Below, one piece after another: positions 24,076 to 37,160 of a DNA stretch of 64,000 nucleotides (position 1 is its first letter; each line of letters opens with the position of its first letter). The stretch covers positions 96,899,063-96,963,062 of the forward strand of contig RSEF01000002.1 of NCBI GenBank assembly GCA_003993805.1, given 5' to 3'. Source of the stretch: Himantopus leucocephalus. Lineage: Eukaryota > Chordata > Aves > Charadriiformes > Recurvirostridae. The position numbers were made by a program, and so were the translations under genes. Below the pieces are notes generated by a model. It had not been told where the DNA came from and made no database searches. It saw only the letters and a list, made by a program, of their open reading frames with translations.

Positions 24076-27000
24076 GTGAGAGGACAAGTGCCTCTGGAGT
24101 TTCATATTTAGTTTCAAAGCAAAGTAAAAGATTGCTGTGGAGCTGCAGTGGGTCTGGATTAATTTACTTGCAAGATGTGTTTAACAGGCCTTCGTATATT
24201 TTGGTGGTACTTCTCAGAAGAACCAGCTTATTCAGTTGAACGCACAACCAGGCCCCAGTTACCTAGAAGCAATCACACTGCTGCCAAAGTATATCATCTT
24301 GGCAACATGTATTTCATTAACCTTATTACTTTTATCAACCAATGTATTTTTCTGTTAGAAAGAGACATGAATTTATTAACATGTTTTATTTTTCATAGAT
24401 ACATACTCATCAACATGAATTTTTTTTTACTCCAGTTAAATTCTTTATTAAGAGTCCAGCCACTGACAGATACATTTTTTCTACTTTCTATTGACTCTTT
24501 TAAGATATCATCAGAACTCAGTTCTTTGGTTTTTTTTTTTCCCCCCCCATCCTTTGGAGCTTCCCCAGCTTCCCCCTAGTTTTAGCAGTTTGGGGTTTTT
24601 TAACGTCTTGCTTAAATATGCTGTTATGGAGAGCATTCATTTACTATCATACAGTGATATCATCTGTCCTTTTTCCAGATATTGAGCTATAATTTTCTGG
24701 AGGCACCACTGTATGACTCCTTTCTGTCTTAATTATGGAGAAATATGCCTTTAAATTGTCCTTAGCTCTGGCATAATGATAGATTGAGCTGTTTTGCTTC
24801 CCTTCCCTTATCAATTTTCTACTATTCCTACACTCTGATTTATATTTATCATCAACTTCTTGTTTCTTTAATCAGCAAGCAATACTTTCATAGCTGCTGT
24901 CATACCTGTTAGGGTATTTTAATTGGTAAAGGCATCTTTCTTAATTGCTTCAGGCAGAAGCTTTTCAGACTTGTACTAAAATGCTTTTACGCAGTTCCCA
25001 GTTATCGTTCAATTTTTCTGCTTATTTTCCCAATGGATTTGGTCATATGTTAATACGTTAGCTGAGTTGTTTTGCTGGTTCAAGAGTTTGGGAAACAGTG
25101 ATATTAGAAGGTGCACAATGGTGTAGCTACTTGCTCTGTGGATTTTTGTTCTCCAAATTCATTGATAGTTCCCTGCCTACCATATACATGGGCAGTGTTC
25201 AAGCCTCAAAATTATTAATTTCTAAAGTGAATAATGTTTATGTCTGGCATAGTGGTATGAAGTAGAATGGCATATATTTTGGTTAACACAACTATGCAAC
25301 ATTGATTTTTTAACAACAAAAAGACCAAATTTAAAAATAACATCCAATAATATTCCTGAATTTCTTTTTGCTCAGAAAGCCGTCTGAATTTTCAGGTAGC
25401 AAAAGTTTAAAGCCACATCACTTTCCTCTCACTGGGGAATTAAACTTCAAGGATTTTTTTGTTTTTCTCTTTTTATGGTGGTTAGTACAGATCAGTTCCG
25501 AGGTGAGAACAGGTATATCCTTCATAAGTATCCCACATTATGGGTGAGCTCCTCTCTTCCAAGCAATGCTGGGACAGGGTCCTTTGCTGTCATTGAATCA
25601 TACTTTCATTTAGTACAGGAGAAACTCTTGCTGATGAGAATCATCCATATTGATACATTTCTATGAAAAATTATGTTGATGAACTCACATTTCCCAGTGA
25701 AAATGGTCAAAAAAACTCTCTGCTATTTTTACACCTCACATCTTCCAAGGCGGTTATGATCTGGGAAAAAGTATGACATGATTGTCCATCAAAAGAGAGA
25801 TTCTCCTTGTCTTCTACTGGAAGATGGCATTTTTGAGTTCCTTCTGAGATACCTTGGTGAGAATGGGGACAACCGGAGGCCATGTGCCATGCGCCATGCT
25901 TGAAATCTGGGCCAGGGGGGTGGCAAAGATGGTGACCCATGCCAGCTCTGTTACACTCTCTTGTCAGCCCACCTGCCCTGTCTGTTCTCCATTAAAGCAT
26001 CTACCGCTGTGGCTGAGATAGATAGTTTGGATGCAACGTCAGAAGGGACTGTGAACATTCATGTCGTTGCTTGGCAGACTGTCAGCATTTTCCTGATGGA
26101 TGGAAGCAAAAGATGGTGCTTTTTAGGTGTGTATCATTCTTTGGGAGGCAGACAGAGTTGCACGGAACAAGGTAAGAAGGTAAGTCTACAATCACAGGGC
26201 TTCATCCCTGCAGGGTGTAAACGGCTGCTACAAATGATGGAGGTGAGAGACACAAAAGGTCACAATTACCTTTTCCAGGAGATTATAGAGAACCTTCCCA
26301 TAGGTCTCAGTTAATACGTGGCTGTGTCTCTGTATATGCTGCGCAGGGATAATGCTTGTTTAGTTTTTATCTTTCCAAACGGGAAGGGTTATGGATCAGA
26401 TTCTGATGCCTTGAGTAACGTTAGGATCTCCATCACTCCATAGGTTAGACCACAGGTATCAGTTGAATTATTTGGAAAGATGCTACTCAGTCTGATTCTG
26501 CATGTCCATGTTCATGACTTACTTAACATTATTAAGATCATATCAATACTCATTTTTAAATACCTGTGTTTTATTTTGTTCACAAGTAGGTGTAATATTT
26601 CTAATTTGATTTGGTACCAAACAAAAAAAATCTAAACACACGGCTGAATTTATGAATATGTGACAGCTGCAAAACCATAAGAATATGTGACAATTTTAAT
26701 GTTTTTCTAAAAACAAACCCAGCTCTTGAGAACACAGTTGAAATCTGTGTCATTTACCTTTTATTGTCACAACCTCCCTCCCCTACAGGAATGACAATAA
26801 ATGTCTTCCTCTTTCATAGCCTACAAAAGAATGAACTCTTGTCTGCTTTTGCCTGTGATATAATTTTTTCAAATAGCTCTGGTGATTGCAGTCTTGAGTG
26901 TATGAATAGAAAATTCAAATCATTTAGTTGAAAGTGAGTCTTACGAAATTTGCAAGCACGCAGCAAAAACAGACTATGTAGATAAAAATAAGATCACTTT

Positions 27001-27989
27001 TGGTTATAATAAATGCTAAAGCTAATAATGAAAAAAAACATCCCAAACTTGCAAAGCTTTCATAAGTAGGCCATTTTGAATTTTGAGAACATCACAGAAA
27101 ATATAATAGTTTTATAACACTTCTGGTGTTTTTTCAAAAAATCTGCTCTGACTACTGACCTATAATAAATCTACCAGATTGCTTCTGCCACATTTGAAAC
27201 CTAAACTACAGATAATTTTACAAGGTTTATTTGCTGTTACTGGATATTTTTCCATATGGACAAATACAATAATATTTTCAAAGAAAAAGACAAAGATTTT
27301 AATTACTGGTGTCAAACTGAGGGTGAGAAATCCTTATTTTTCTTGTTAAATACGTCCAGTGTCTTCTAGGTAGTGACTTTTTGTCCCATTTGTGAAGACA
27401 AGGTGGTGATTATGACTTCACTTTTAGTTTGGCATCGTATGTATTTTGTGGCAATGGATCTTCAATTTTCTAAGTATATTTGGGAATTGAGATAACTTAC
27501 CATTTTGTGAAAGAGTGCTGTTAGGTAGAAGGTTTATACTTTAGAGGAGTTTTATCTGAGTTCAATTTATCAAATTTAAAAGAGGAGTATCTTTGCTATA
27601 AAAGTGATTTTAACTTTTAAATAAACACTGGTGTTTTGGGCTGCTCTCCAGGACCATACCTTTCAAATGATTTGGTAGGGAAGCTGTAAAATCATCAGTA
27701 CTGTTGCTTTAGGATCCACGGGTTCATGTTGGTGGCATGTCCCTTTCTTCTGAAATGGGGTTTGTCTGTACGCCGAGTGTGCCTGTGGTCAAAAAGGACA
27801 CTCACAGAATAAAGTGGGGCCCAGCAGCTGCACACATTTGTGAACTGAGCTTTCAGTATTTATCTGATCTGAGTTTTGTAGCTTGTATGGAAGCATGATT
27901 GATCATTAGTTGATACTACCACTAGAATATTATTTAGTAGCAGTTTAGCAATGAGTTTATTTAAAGTATTAATTCCCAGAGATGAGTGA
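24076..27989. other. Non-coding region, no gene recognised
   Basis: AT-rich unique DNA. A T11-C8 homopolymer junction lies at 24530-24548. A stretch at about 25,750-26,320 is somewhat GC-richer and has a 117-codon open frame (25961-26314) without recognisable domains. Two consensus donor sites occur 8 bp apart at 26172 and 26180. No transposon tail was found before 27990. Confidence 0.5.
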
Positions 27990-28062
27990 TTATAGAATCA
28001 TAGAATCATAGAATCATAGAATTGTTAAGGTTGGAAGGGACCTTATTATGTTATCATCTCCG
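27990..28062 (-). repeat. CR1 LINE 3'-terminal fragment, antisense
   Basis: Four tandem ATAGAATC octamers (antisense of the CR1 3' ATTCTATG repeats) at 27992-28022 are followed by GTTAAGGTTGGAAGGGACCT. This is the reverse complement of the CR1 terminal motif. The body is lost after about 28060, so this is an extremely 5'-truncated insertion. The well-kept octamers suggest moderate age. Confidence 0.93.
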
Positions 28063-30954
28063 CTTTCATTTAGAAATATGAGAATATTTTCAGTCTTCTA
28101 GTGCTGGGAAGAAGTTTAAAACATAGTCCGAGTGTACCAAACCAAACCCACAAATTAAAAGACCTCTATATTTCCTTATTTTCTTTATTCTTATGTTTTG
28201 TTTTGTTTTTTTTCAAACAACCTCGTGATGCTTTGGGGCCACAGCAACGATTTCTTTTTTAGCATTTTATATTAGCCGCACTGCACAGCCACTCAGCAAA
28301 TGTTAAACTTTATGAATACTAAACATAACTCCTGGATTCCACCCCCTACACCCCTTGCCCCCAATCTATTGAAAAATAACATGTAACAACTGTTTTCTGC
28401 TAATTACTCATCCATGATCTTAACATAAAATTCCAAATTGGATGCTTATAGGTGTTGCATATATGTTTTGGCAAAACTGTTGATAAGCTATGAACGAGCT
28501 ATAAGCCACATTACTCTTCTGTACACAGTATCATGTATTGCTATCTTTATTGCTAGTTCTTGGGTACTCTTGGTGACACAGAAAGAGGAGATGCAATGAA
28601 AAGAGAACTCATTAGAGCTGCATCAAAAAGCAAAGGCCAACCAGAACATATTTTCCAAATTTGATTTTATTTTTTTGTGTTTGATTTTTGTGCTAAATAT
28701 TGAGAACCAAGGTTAAAGATAAGCGATAAAGGGTTGTTAACGTGAATTATTACTGTGAATAACCCTTTGAAATAGAACTCCTTGGAATAACTAGCAGTAT
28801 TTCTTCTTGATCTTCAATTGCAAGATCAATTGCCTGAGTTTCTGTCTGTTTGACTGACAGCCCTGTTTTTCAGAGGCAGTTCTTGTGAAAGGGCATTTCT
28901 TTAGCATCCCATCCTAAAGGTTTCCACATGCAGTAGCAGAAATGAAGGGGAGGATGAACTAGACATGGGTAGTGGGTTACTTATTTGAATGGTCCAGAAG
29001 TGTGAATGCAAGGTTAGGTGTGAGTACAGGTCTCTTGTGGTGCCAGTGCTCATTTGCTATTGGTGTCATGAGCTCCTTTGCAAGAGGGATCCACGCAGGC
29101 AGTAACAGAGATGATAGCTGAAGCAGAAGACGGTGGTGATGCAGGAAAAATTGATTTTAAACCTTCTGAGACAACGTGCAAGGCCAAAGGATAAAGCTTG
29201 ACTTAATAAAAATTAGCCTAAGAGCTCTGTACTGAAATACCATGAAGTTTGAATGCTGTGCCTGTATTTGCTTTACCATCTGTGCTTTGGTTAATGGCAG
29301 CTATCCCTTTAAAACTTAGCGTGGCAAAGAGAGTGTCTGACCTGAGGAAGGGGAGTGTTTTGCCTGTGAATCGAGACAAGAGAAAAATTTATCATCTGAG
29401 AAATTTCAGAAGGCTGGAAAAACTGCATTGCCAGGAAACAAAGCTTATTTTTTTTTCCTTTTGCAAGCGGAAGGACTAAACGTTTCAAGTCATTGCTAAT
29501 TAACCTCTTACATATGAGCAGTCTGCATCCTGTTTCGTTCAGCCAGGATTGAAAGTGGACCCACCTAATGCAGGCTTAGTAGCCACATCATTAAATGAGT
29601 TTGATGAGTTTCTGCTCTTACCTCTATGACATTGATTACGGTGCATCTCTCCATAGGCCTGTTCACAGTGCCCAACGCACAGGACCACGACTTTTCTGGG
29701 TCCTCTGCCAGGGACTCTTCTGTTGATTGCGAGCTGCAGTCGACAGTCCTGGCAAAGGGTTTTTAAAAACTGGCAAAACTCACTATCGCAGGGATGTTGA
29801 GCCAAAGGAATGTTTAAAAAGTCTGATGGTAGTGAATAATTGAGACTTACCTTTTTACATAAAACAAGACATTTTTTATAGTCTCATGAATTTGACTTCT
29901 AAACTTTTTCTTCTGGAAGTACTATGAAGATACTTTATTTTCCATAGTTATGCATATACTCTATATTCCATAGTTTTCCATATCTTTATTTTTTCAAAAG
30001 TGGTGGCAAGGGAAGTGAAGTGAGCAATGTTACCTGTTTACTTACATCGTATATCAAACAATTATGGTTCTTGTCATTCCTGAAATTTCATGGCCAAACT
30101 ATGGTAGAAGTGCAACATGAGGTGGCTGTGACATAAAATAGGACTTCTGTTCTGTTAATTAAATTTGTCTGAGTAAATATGCTAACACAGGCTTAGATAC
30201 TTTTTGATAAAAGATCACAAATACTATGTGGTTCATTTTCCATTTCTTTTGTGATTCAGAGATGCAATCTTAAAGTGGGTTGTTAAGACTCTTGTGCGAT
30301 GCTCTGGAATAAAGCACTTATAGCCACGGTGTGGTCTTCTATACTTAAATGAATTTAGAAATAATACTGCATTTTATATTCAACAGAAATAAGGGTTCTT
30401 GAATGAGTGGAGTAGGTACAAGAAGCCAGAGATGTAATCAAATGTGCTCAATGGGCTCATAAGAAAATGAAGAAGAAAAACCCCATGATTCATAAAAAAA
30501 AGGTATAAAGGCTGCTGGATGATTTAAAGCCAGATTAACAAATCACTACAATGCAATTTATGGCTTTAGATAATGGGAGGTCAAACATGTATTACCAGCT
30601 GACTTAAATTTGATTTGACTGAAAGATAAAACTCCGCTACATGAACCATATTAACTGAAAGCCTCTGCTTTACATTTTTCACTGATGGCACCCTGGGGAG
30701 GCAACTTTCTTGGCATTTCACATCCAATTTAAGCACATCATTGATGAAAAGATGGCTAAATTGCTGCGTCATTTTGTAATAAAATATCTCACAAATTGTT
30801 TATCTGATCAATGGAGAATGCAGTCTCAAGCTGTTCAGGGCTAATGTGCTCATTGCACTAAAATAGTAAGTTATTGACTGTCAGAGGGACCTGGGAATTT
30901 CTAAACTCAGTTCAGATTTCCTGAATGAGAGCAACATATTGCATCAGAATAGTA
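28063..30954. other. Non-coding region up to the first scaffold gap
   Basis: AT-rich unique sequence containing one Cys-rich open segment on the minus strand (29622-29748, listed separately). I see no recognisable repeat family or RNA gene. It ends at the 100-N gap. Confidence 0.5.
29622..29748 (-). other. Putative Cys-rich exon (splice-signal based)
   Basis: On the minus strand, a candidate acceptor (ACCCTTTGCCAG, before 29748) and a consensus donor (CATAGAG|GTAAGAG, after 29622) bound 127 bp. These lie within an open frame that reads DCRLQLAINRRVPGRGPRKV, then contains CVGHCEQ and ends HRNQCHRG. The frame upstream also has Cys pairs (CDSEFC, LCQDC). The acceptor's pyrimidine tract is weak. 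I recognise no protein family. It could be a chance frame, a decayed exon or a lineage-specific transcript. Confidence 0.15.
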
Positions 30955-31054
30955 NNNNNNNNNNNNNNNNNNNNNNNNNNNNNNNNNNNNNNNNNNNNNN
31001 NNNNNNNNNNNNNNNNNNNNNNNNNNNNNNNNNNNNNNNNNNNNNNNNNNNNNN
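30955..31054. other. Assembly gap of 100 N
   Basis: Exactly 100 N, the conventional filler for a scaffold gap of unknown size. The missing length is not known. Any frame that seems to run through it is meaningless. Confidence 0.99.
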
Positions 31055-31667
31055 AGGTGAGTGCTCCCTGGCCTCTTGTTGAAGCTGCTCCGCTGTCCAC
31101 AGTAGATTTCAACATTGTTATGCCTAGGGGGGAGCACAGCACTGCAGCCTGCTGACTTAAGTATTTATCTAAGAGCTAGAAACAATAGGTTCCTATGCCC
31201 TTCCCCCCCAGTAACTACTGTAATTGAGTAATAAAATTATTGTAATTACTTTATTCAGCCAAAAATACTCATTTCTGTCCAATGTTGTAATTTAATTTTC
31301 TTCGGCTGAAACTGGTAGTTTTGTTAAATGGATACAAATCATACTTCCAGGAGGAGATAGGGCTCTCTTATGCTTAAAAGCAGGTATCAGTGACAGAGGA
31401 AACTCAGTTTGGTCCCCACCAGTGATCTACAGTACTACAAAGACCAGATGGCCAAAATGCATTCCTTTTTTCTTGCCTGACTTTTGGAAGTTAAATAGTC
31501 CTAGGTCTGCCCAGTATTTGAATGAGAGACCTAGGAAATCACAGATAGCAGAGGAATGAACCGAAGAATACTGCTTTGTCGCTTGGTGGATCTTAGATCA
31601 AAGAAGCTGAACAAGTCGATAGACTTAATTACCCCATTATGGCTTGTGGAAAGCTGGGGAGAAGGGA
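31055..31667. other. Non-coding region between gap and duplication
   Basis: Unique sequence with no recognisable gene, repeat or RNA. Confidence 0.5.
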
Positions 31668-31906
31668 GGTGTTGCCCAAGTACTCATCCTGATTCTAAGC
31701 ACGTCTTTCAAATAATATTTTTTTGGCAGAATTTGTCACTAATTTTATCCCCAGCTCTTGCCCTTTTATCTTCAGGAAAACAGGGGNGGTGTTGCCCAAG
31801 TACTCATCCTGATTCTAAGCGTGTCTTTCAAATAATATTTTTTTGGCAGAATTTGTCACTAGTTTTATCCCCAGCTCTTGCCCTTTTATCTTCAGGAAAA
31901 CAGGGG
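31668..31906. repeat. 119-bp tandem duplication split by a single N (probable assembly artefact)
   Basis: Bases 31668-31786 and 31788-31906 are the same 119-bp segment with three substitutions (two adjacent at AAGCAC/AAGCGT, one at CACTAA/CACTAG). The single N at 31787 lies exactly between them. The 128-codon frame that spans the join (31556-31942) exists only because of this duplication and the ambiguous base. Confidence 0.87.
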
Positions 31907-33221
31907 TTTTCAGAAGTCCTAAGGGCTTCCGACTGTGCATGAACACCGATGGTTTCTTTGAGATCACAGTTGTCAGGGCTAGTATGCAAACAAGAAATGT
32001 CTTTGAGGAACTTGCTGTTTAGAAGCATCTGACTTCCAAAAAAAAAAAAAGTGTGTTAAATGAATGCCTTTTTGTCAAAATGAGAAACAATGGTAGTTTG
32101 CATTTATCTTTTTCTTGATCTCAGAGACTGTTAGCATGATGACTCTATTTTAATTTTGGCATTTACTGTAAGCAGAGAAAGGATATTGATGAAAAATTGC
32201 ACTGAGCAAAATAAAACAAGGAAAATGAAGGAAGATACTCCTGACAAGCAAGACCTTTGTTAGTTCTGTTGTATTTTCATCATCCTTAAAGTAATGACCT
32301 CCTATTGTTTCAAAAAATGTACAGATCTGTAGATGATGGCAAAAGCAGCAGAAACCTGAGTGTACCAGTTTTTACTCAAAAATACTTTCCGTATGTCCTT
32401 GTGTGTTCCTGACATTTACTCATTTTTGTTTTGTGCAAATGAGAAGAGAGCTCTTTATGCATCACACAAAATTATTCTAGCCTCTTATTAATCTTGTGAT
32501 ATGAGTTGATCATATGAAGTGACTTCTAAGGACCCTTGAGCATTCATACCAGTATTACAGACTTTATTTAAAATATTATTTTTAAATGCATGACCAAGAA
32601 TACCAGTTTTCTATCTAAGTGCTAGTAAATGATTAATATTACTGTTACACTAAAATCAGTGCGTTGATCATGTCCTCATAATCAGGTGAAAGAAGGTGTC
32701 CGTAAGAAATAAAATAATCCTTATCTTTTACTAGATTATAGAAATCACATGCTTAATAATAGCTAGATCTAGAGGAGTGCTTTTCTTGTTCAACAACCAG
32801 GTAGTTTTGTGAATCTGCCAGATGGCATCTTCAGATTCTTTTCCTCACCCAGAGTGATTGAAGCAAAGCCTGAAGCACACAGGTGGATAGCTCAGGGGAC
32901 AGATGATTGTGTCGTTCTCATCATTACAAGACATGGTGGTGCCCAAATGCCCAACCAAAATTCTAGTTATTTTGGTAAAAATGGAGTTGGGATCTTAACT
33001 ATCTCAGTTATCAGACCAAATCTAATCCTTATCCGATTCCTTTCTTGTTCTAGTTAGGGTGCTTTTCCTGTCCATTAGCAAAGTCATTACCAGGCAGGTG
33101 TGGAGTTAGCAGGTGGGACAACGGTGACTCTTGAACTACCACTCTGTCCTTCCCACAAATTTTATGTAACTGTTTTTTCTAGGTATGAAGCATAATTGAT
33201 AACACAAATATTCAGTCTCAT
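31907..33221. other. Non-coding region, no gene recognised
   Basis: AT-rich unique sequence with an A-run at 32039-32050. No open frame or repeat family of note. Confidence 0.5.
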
Positions 33222-33667
33222 CACCAAAGGAGGACCATGAAGATGATCAAAGGGCTGGAGAACCTGCCCTATGAGAAAAAAACAGGAGTGAGGTCTTTTC
33301 ACCCTGGAGAAGAAAAGGCTCACAGGACTGCATCACAGTATTCCAGTTCTTAAAGGGTGGCTACAAGAAGGATGGAGGCTTTCTCTTCACAACGAGCCAT
33401 ATGGAGAGGGCAAGGGGCAACAAGTAAAAGTTGCACCAGGAGAGGTTTCATTTTGATACAAGAAAAAAAAAAATCAGAGTGAGAATGATCAATCACTGGA
33501 ACAACTTCCACAGGGATGTGGTAGAGTCCCCATCACTGGAGGTTTTCAAGATGCAACTGGACAGGGTGCTAGAAAATCTCATCTAGATTCCCTTTTTCAC
33601 AAAAGGTTGGACCAGGTGATCTCTCAAAGTGCCTTCCAACATGGGCTGTTGTATGATTCTATCTCAC
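33222..33667 (+). repeat. CR1 LINE, degraded copy
   Basis: A sense CR1 3' segment. CCATGAAGATGATCAAAGGG at 33234, then CTGGAGAACCTGCCCTATGA, corresponds to the CR1 ORF2 'KMIKGLENLPYE'-type stretch. CCTGGAGAAGAAAAGGCTCA follows at 33303, GGTTTCATTTTGATACAAGA at 33445 and TCACTGGAGGTTTTCAAGAT at 33533. The 3' end GTGATCTCTCAAAGTGCCTTCCAACAT (in part) and TATGATTCTAT closes it at about 33662. An A-run sits inside. Frameshifts and stops break the coding part. It is older than the 8785 copy and younger than the 17035/20960 relics. Confidence 0.9.
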
Positions 33668-36639
33668 ACAGTCATATTTTTTTGCTATCTCTGCTTTTAT
33701 AGAGTTGTGGAGAGACATTCTAGTACTCTGTATGCCTTCAAAGTTTGATGCCTTCCTAAACCCATTCAACAAACAAGCCTTTTCAGTAAGTTTCCTTAGA
33801 GCTATCAACAGACATCCCTGTTTGGTGTCTCTTTGGCTCAAATCTTGCTATTCTCTGTTCTGCTTTAAATAAGCTTCCACCCACACTTACTAGAAAGAAG
33901 GCTCTGGTTTTGGATACATCTTTTCTTCAGAATTTGTTTCTAAAAATATGAGAGAGAATGTGTGTATGGTAGTTACCAGTGTCGTCAATGGCTTTTGGAT
34001 CTGATCTTTAAGTACAGGTTGCCATGACTACATTGTTTGATTCTTTTTTTCTGACAATGTCTTTTCTGATTTGTGGACATATTCAATTTGTGAAATGCTT
34101 CAGATCTTAATGTATGTAGATTAGATGGAGTATGAGTTCGTAAAAGAGAAAAACAGTTCTTTCAAAAATACGTTGGCATAAATGCTGTTGTCATGAAAGT
34201 TAGTAGAAATGTTGGCACTTGTACTGAAATTTATAGTCAGCCTTTCAACACCAACCTACTGACACTGAACATCTCTTCTATTGCTTTGTCTATGGACAGT
34301 CGAGTCGGTGAAAATTTGTAAATAAAAAAATAACTGAATTAGTCAATAAGACATGACTGAACAGACTTCATAATGAGATAACTGGAGACCTTCAGGATAC
34401 AGTGAACTACTAGAGGTGCAGTGTTATCTCATTACAACACACATTTTACTAAAGAATAGCATGCTCTGAGGCATGTATTTATACTGCAATACATTCCTGC
34501 CTCAGGCCTGTTTTGAGGTATAAGGCAAAAGGACAAGTAGCTTTAAAACTTGAAAAGTAGATGCCTTTTACTGTAGCTGCATATGTAACATGCAGTTATA
34601 TTCAATGGTTTATTGAGTGTGTTAATTGCGAGCAATAGGGCTGAAAAAGGTGTCTTCTAATGAATAGCTTCCCCCTCACCCCTCCCCACCTCCTTAACTA
34701 CTGCTGTTCAAAATATTCTCAGAAAGAAGACATAAACTCCAAAGAAAGAAAATCCAATTGCATTTGGGAACTCAAATACCCATTGTTCTAAAGTTGCTCC
34801 TGTAGTAGTATTATGGGATATTCAGTCAGTCAGAGCAGCATCTTAAATGTTACTACCTTTCTCCTCATGACAAGAGAACTTAGCAAATACAACTGCCCAA
34901 TCTATGTCATCTCCACTAAGGATAAACCTTAGAAATTATAATGGATGTTGCTAGAAATTATAATGGATTGCAATGAGGTACAGAAGTAACTTTCAAAGTC
35001 AGTGAATAGGGATTCATGGCAAAAGAGATCTTGTGTGCTTCATCAAGCAGAAAAAAGAGCTGAATAATTTCCAAACATTAAAATGGTTTAAAGTAGGAGA
35101 ATAAAAATAATGAGTGACTAATAGTGGTTCAAAGAAGTGAAATCTGGTAGAAGGGAAATGTAAAATAAAGATAATTTGTTATTATTTCTGTGTTTGTATT
35201 ACACTGGCATGCAGGAGCCCAAAAGATGTTGCAAGAAGAAATTTAGTGTCCTTAGAAACTTCAGGCCAACACTAAGAAGAAGGTCTGGCTGAGGGCCTGA
35301 CAAATTAATTGGTGAGGCCAGATGCATGGGAGAAATCATAATACTAATTTTACAGTTGCTGTACTGGGTTTCCCATAGGTCAGCTCTGTGTAGTTCACGG
35401 CTGGCCTGACCTCAGGGCACTGACAGCACTATGCTGAAAAAATTCAATGATGGTCTACCAGAAATAATGTATATTGAATAAGTAATAATTTGGTAGGAGT
35501 ATTTCTGCTTTGCATTCCCAGTAGCTGTCTTCCCCTTACCTTTAGGGATGGTATTTTATCTCCATTTTCAGTAAGGATGGTAATAATTTAGTTTTTGAGC
35601 CATATCCAGATTGCCCTTAATCTCTGTGTCAACCTCATTGCGATCTGACTTAACTTTTTCTTTATGGGGCTGAAGAGTGTTTTGCTATTTGTTCATATAG
35701 ATGTAGCAGGATCTTGCTCATCTGGCAATAATTTTAATTTTATAGAAACTCCTTTTGACCTCTGAGACACAACATTTTTCAATGACCAATTCTATTTTTC
35801 CCTTTCCTTACAGGCTTTTCGTAGTGGACAAATAACAAACACCAAAGAACAACAAAATCATCAAGGCTGAGGCTCACCCTTCAGAAGGATCCTGGGAAGG
35901 ACATGAATGTCAGAGAACAGCATGACGAGACGTAAAAATCACAGATAAGTTTCTACTGACATTGTTCCACTATTAGAAATAAGGTGTTATGAAGAAAAGA
36001 GAAAACGGACAGAGGGTGGCTGGAAAAATTATTCATTTAAACTGGGGAAAAAGGGGATATGTCACACTTCCACTTTCAGTCTTTTTCAAAACACAGTTCC
36101 AATCAAGGTATTCAATTCAAATTCTGAAATTTAAGCATATTATAGAAAAAGAAATAAGTAGTCAGATTCAAAACTTTCTGACTAACGCAAGATTATTCTC
36201 CCTAAGTTTTTTGGCTTGCTACATTGTCTGTATTTTTACCTTTTTCCTCACTTTAAATGCCTCCTGTCACTCGTTCCAGATATTATGCAGCTACTTTCCT
36301 CCAGCTGGAAGGGGAGAGTGGAAGAAAGAGTGGATGGAAAAAGCAATAGCAAATTTTCTTTGATTCCCAGGTTTTCTCTCCCAGAATATTTTCTCTTACT
36401 GTGCTGAATAGCAGGAGTCTAAGTTTTAAGACAGATCTCTAGAAAAAAAAAAAAAAAAGAAATGAGAAAATTGAAATGATTGGTTTTGTCAATCCTTGGG
36501 AAATGTGATAATTGAAAAAAAATCAGATGGAACAGTGATCATATTTGATGGTCTTATTTTTGTGGAAGAGCCTCTTATATTGACTTAATGATATCCACTG
36601 GAATTGAAACAACAGTGTCTACACAAGGGACTTACCCTG
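33668..36639. other. Non-coding region, no gene recognised
   Basis: AT-rich unique sequence. A 17-bp TAGAAATTATAATGGAT word occurs twice (34930 and 34952, period 22). A strong acceptor-like site (pyrimidine tract ending CCTTACAG at 35813) has no convincing donor partner. An A16 run lies at 36443-36458. A 124-codon frame at 35989-36363 has no family resemblance. Confidence 0.5.
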
Positions 36640-37160
36640 TTTAATTGCATCAATTGAAAGTGATTCAATTTTTTTGGCAGACACAAACACAGGGAGATGG
36701 AAAAAATAAATGGCTATTTTTTTATGGTGAAATAAAGAGGAGGAAGCAAAGCAAACAACTTCTGGCCCTGAAATGCCATATTATTATATCTAGGAAACCA
36801 TGACCAAAAGATGCTAATTTGTCTCAACTCACTCACTGTGAGGGTTCCCTTTGATCCTCCTGCCTTTCTTAGAGTGTGATGTTCTCACATTTTAATGCAG
36901 TATCATTTGACATTGAGATGCAGGGAAAATTGTCCAGTAAACAGCTTTCTTGTACTGATTCGGAGCTTGTGGGAAAGATTATAGCATGAGCTGGAGCCTG
37001 CCACAAGAGAAATGGATTATTACTCTGGGAACACTTACATCAAGGAGGGCCCTTTACAGCTGAAAGAGGCAACCTTTTACAAAGAGCTGTGTTCTGTGAA
37101 CTCCTTGTCAGCTCGCTGAAAGTGCTAACTCACTTACAGCATACAGGTCATTCCTCCCTA
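36640..37160. promoter_or_regulatory. Possible conserved non-coding block (weak)
   Basis: Balanced composition, no repeats, and many transcription-factor-like words (for example TTAATTGCATCAATTGA at about 36639 and several CTTACAG/AGGTCA-like words). It lies just upstream of the stronger block at 37.6 kb. This is judged from texture only; no alignment was possible. It may be ordinary unique DNA. Confidence 0.2.

Noticed and set aside
27992..28022. Tandem ATAGAATC units as a CRISPR-like or satellite array
   Set aside because: They are the normal 3' octamer repeats of an antisense CR1 insertion; there are no spacers.
30907..31155. Frames running through the N gap
   Set aside because: Translation through N has no meaning.
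31556..31942. 128-codon frame across the N at 31787
   Set aside because: It depends on a probable false duplication and an ambiguous base.
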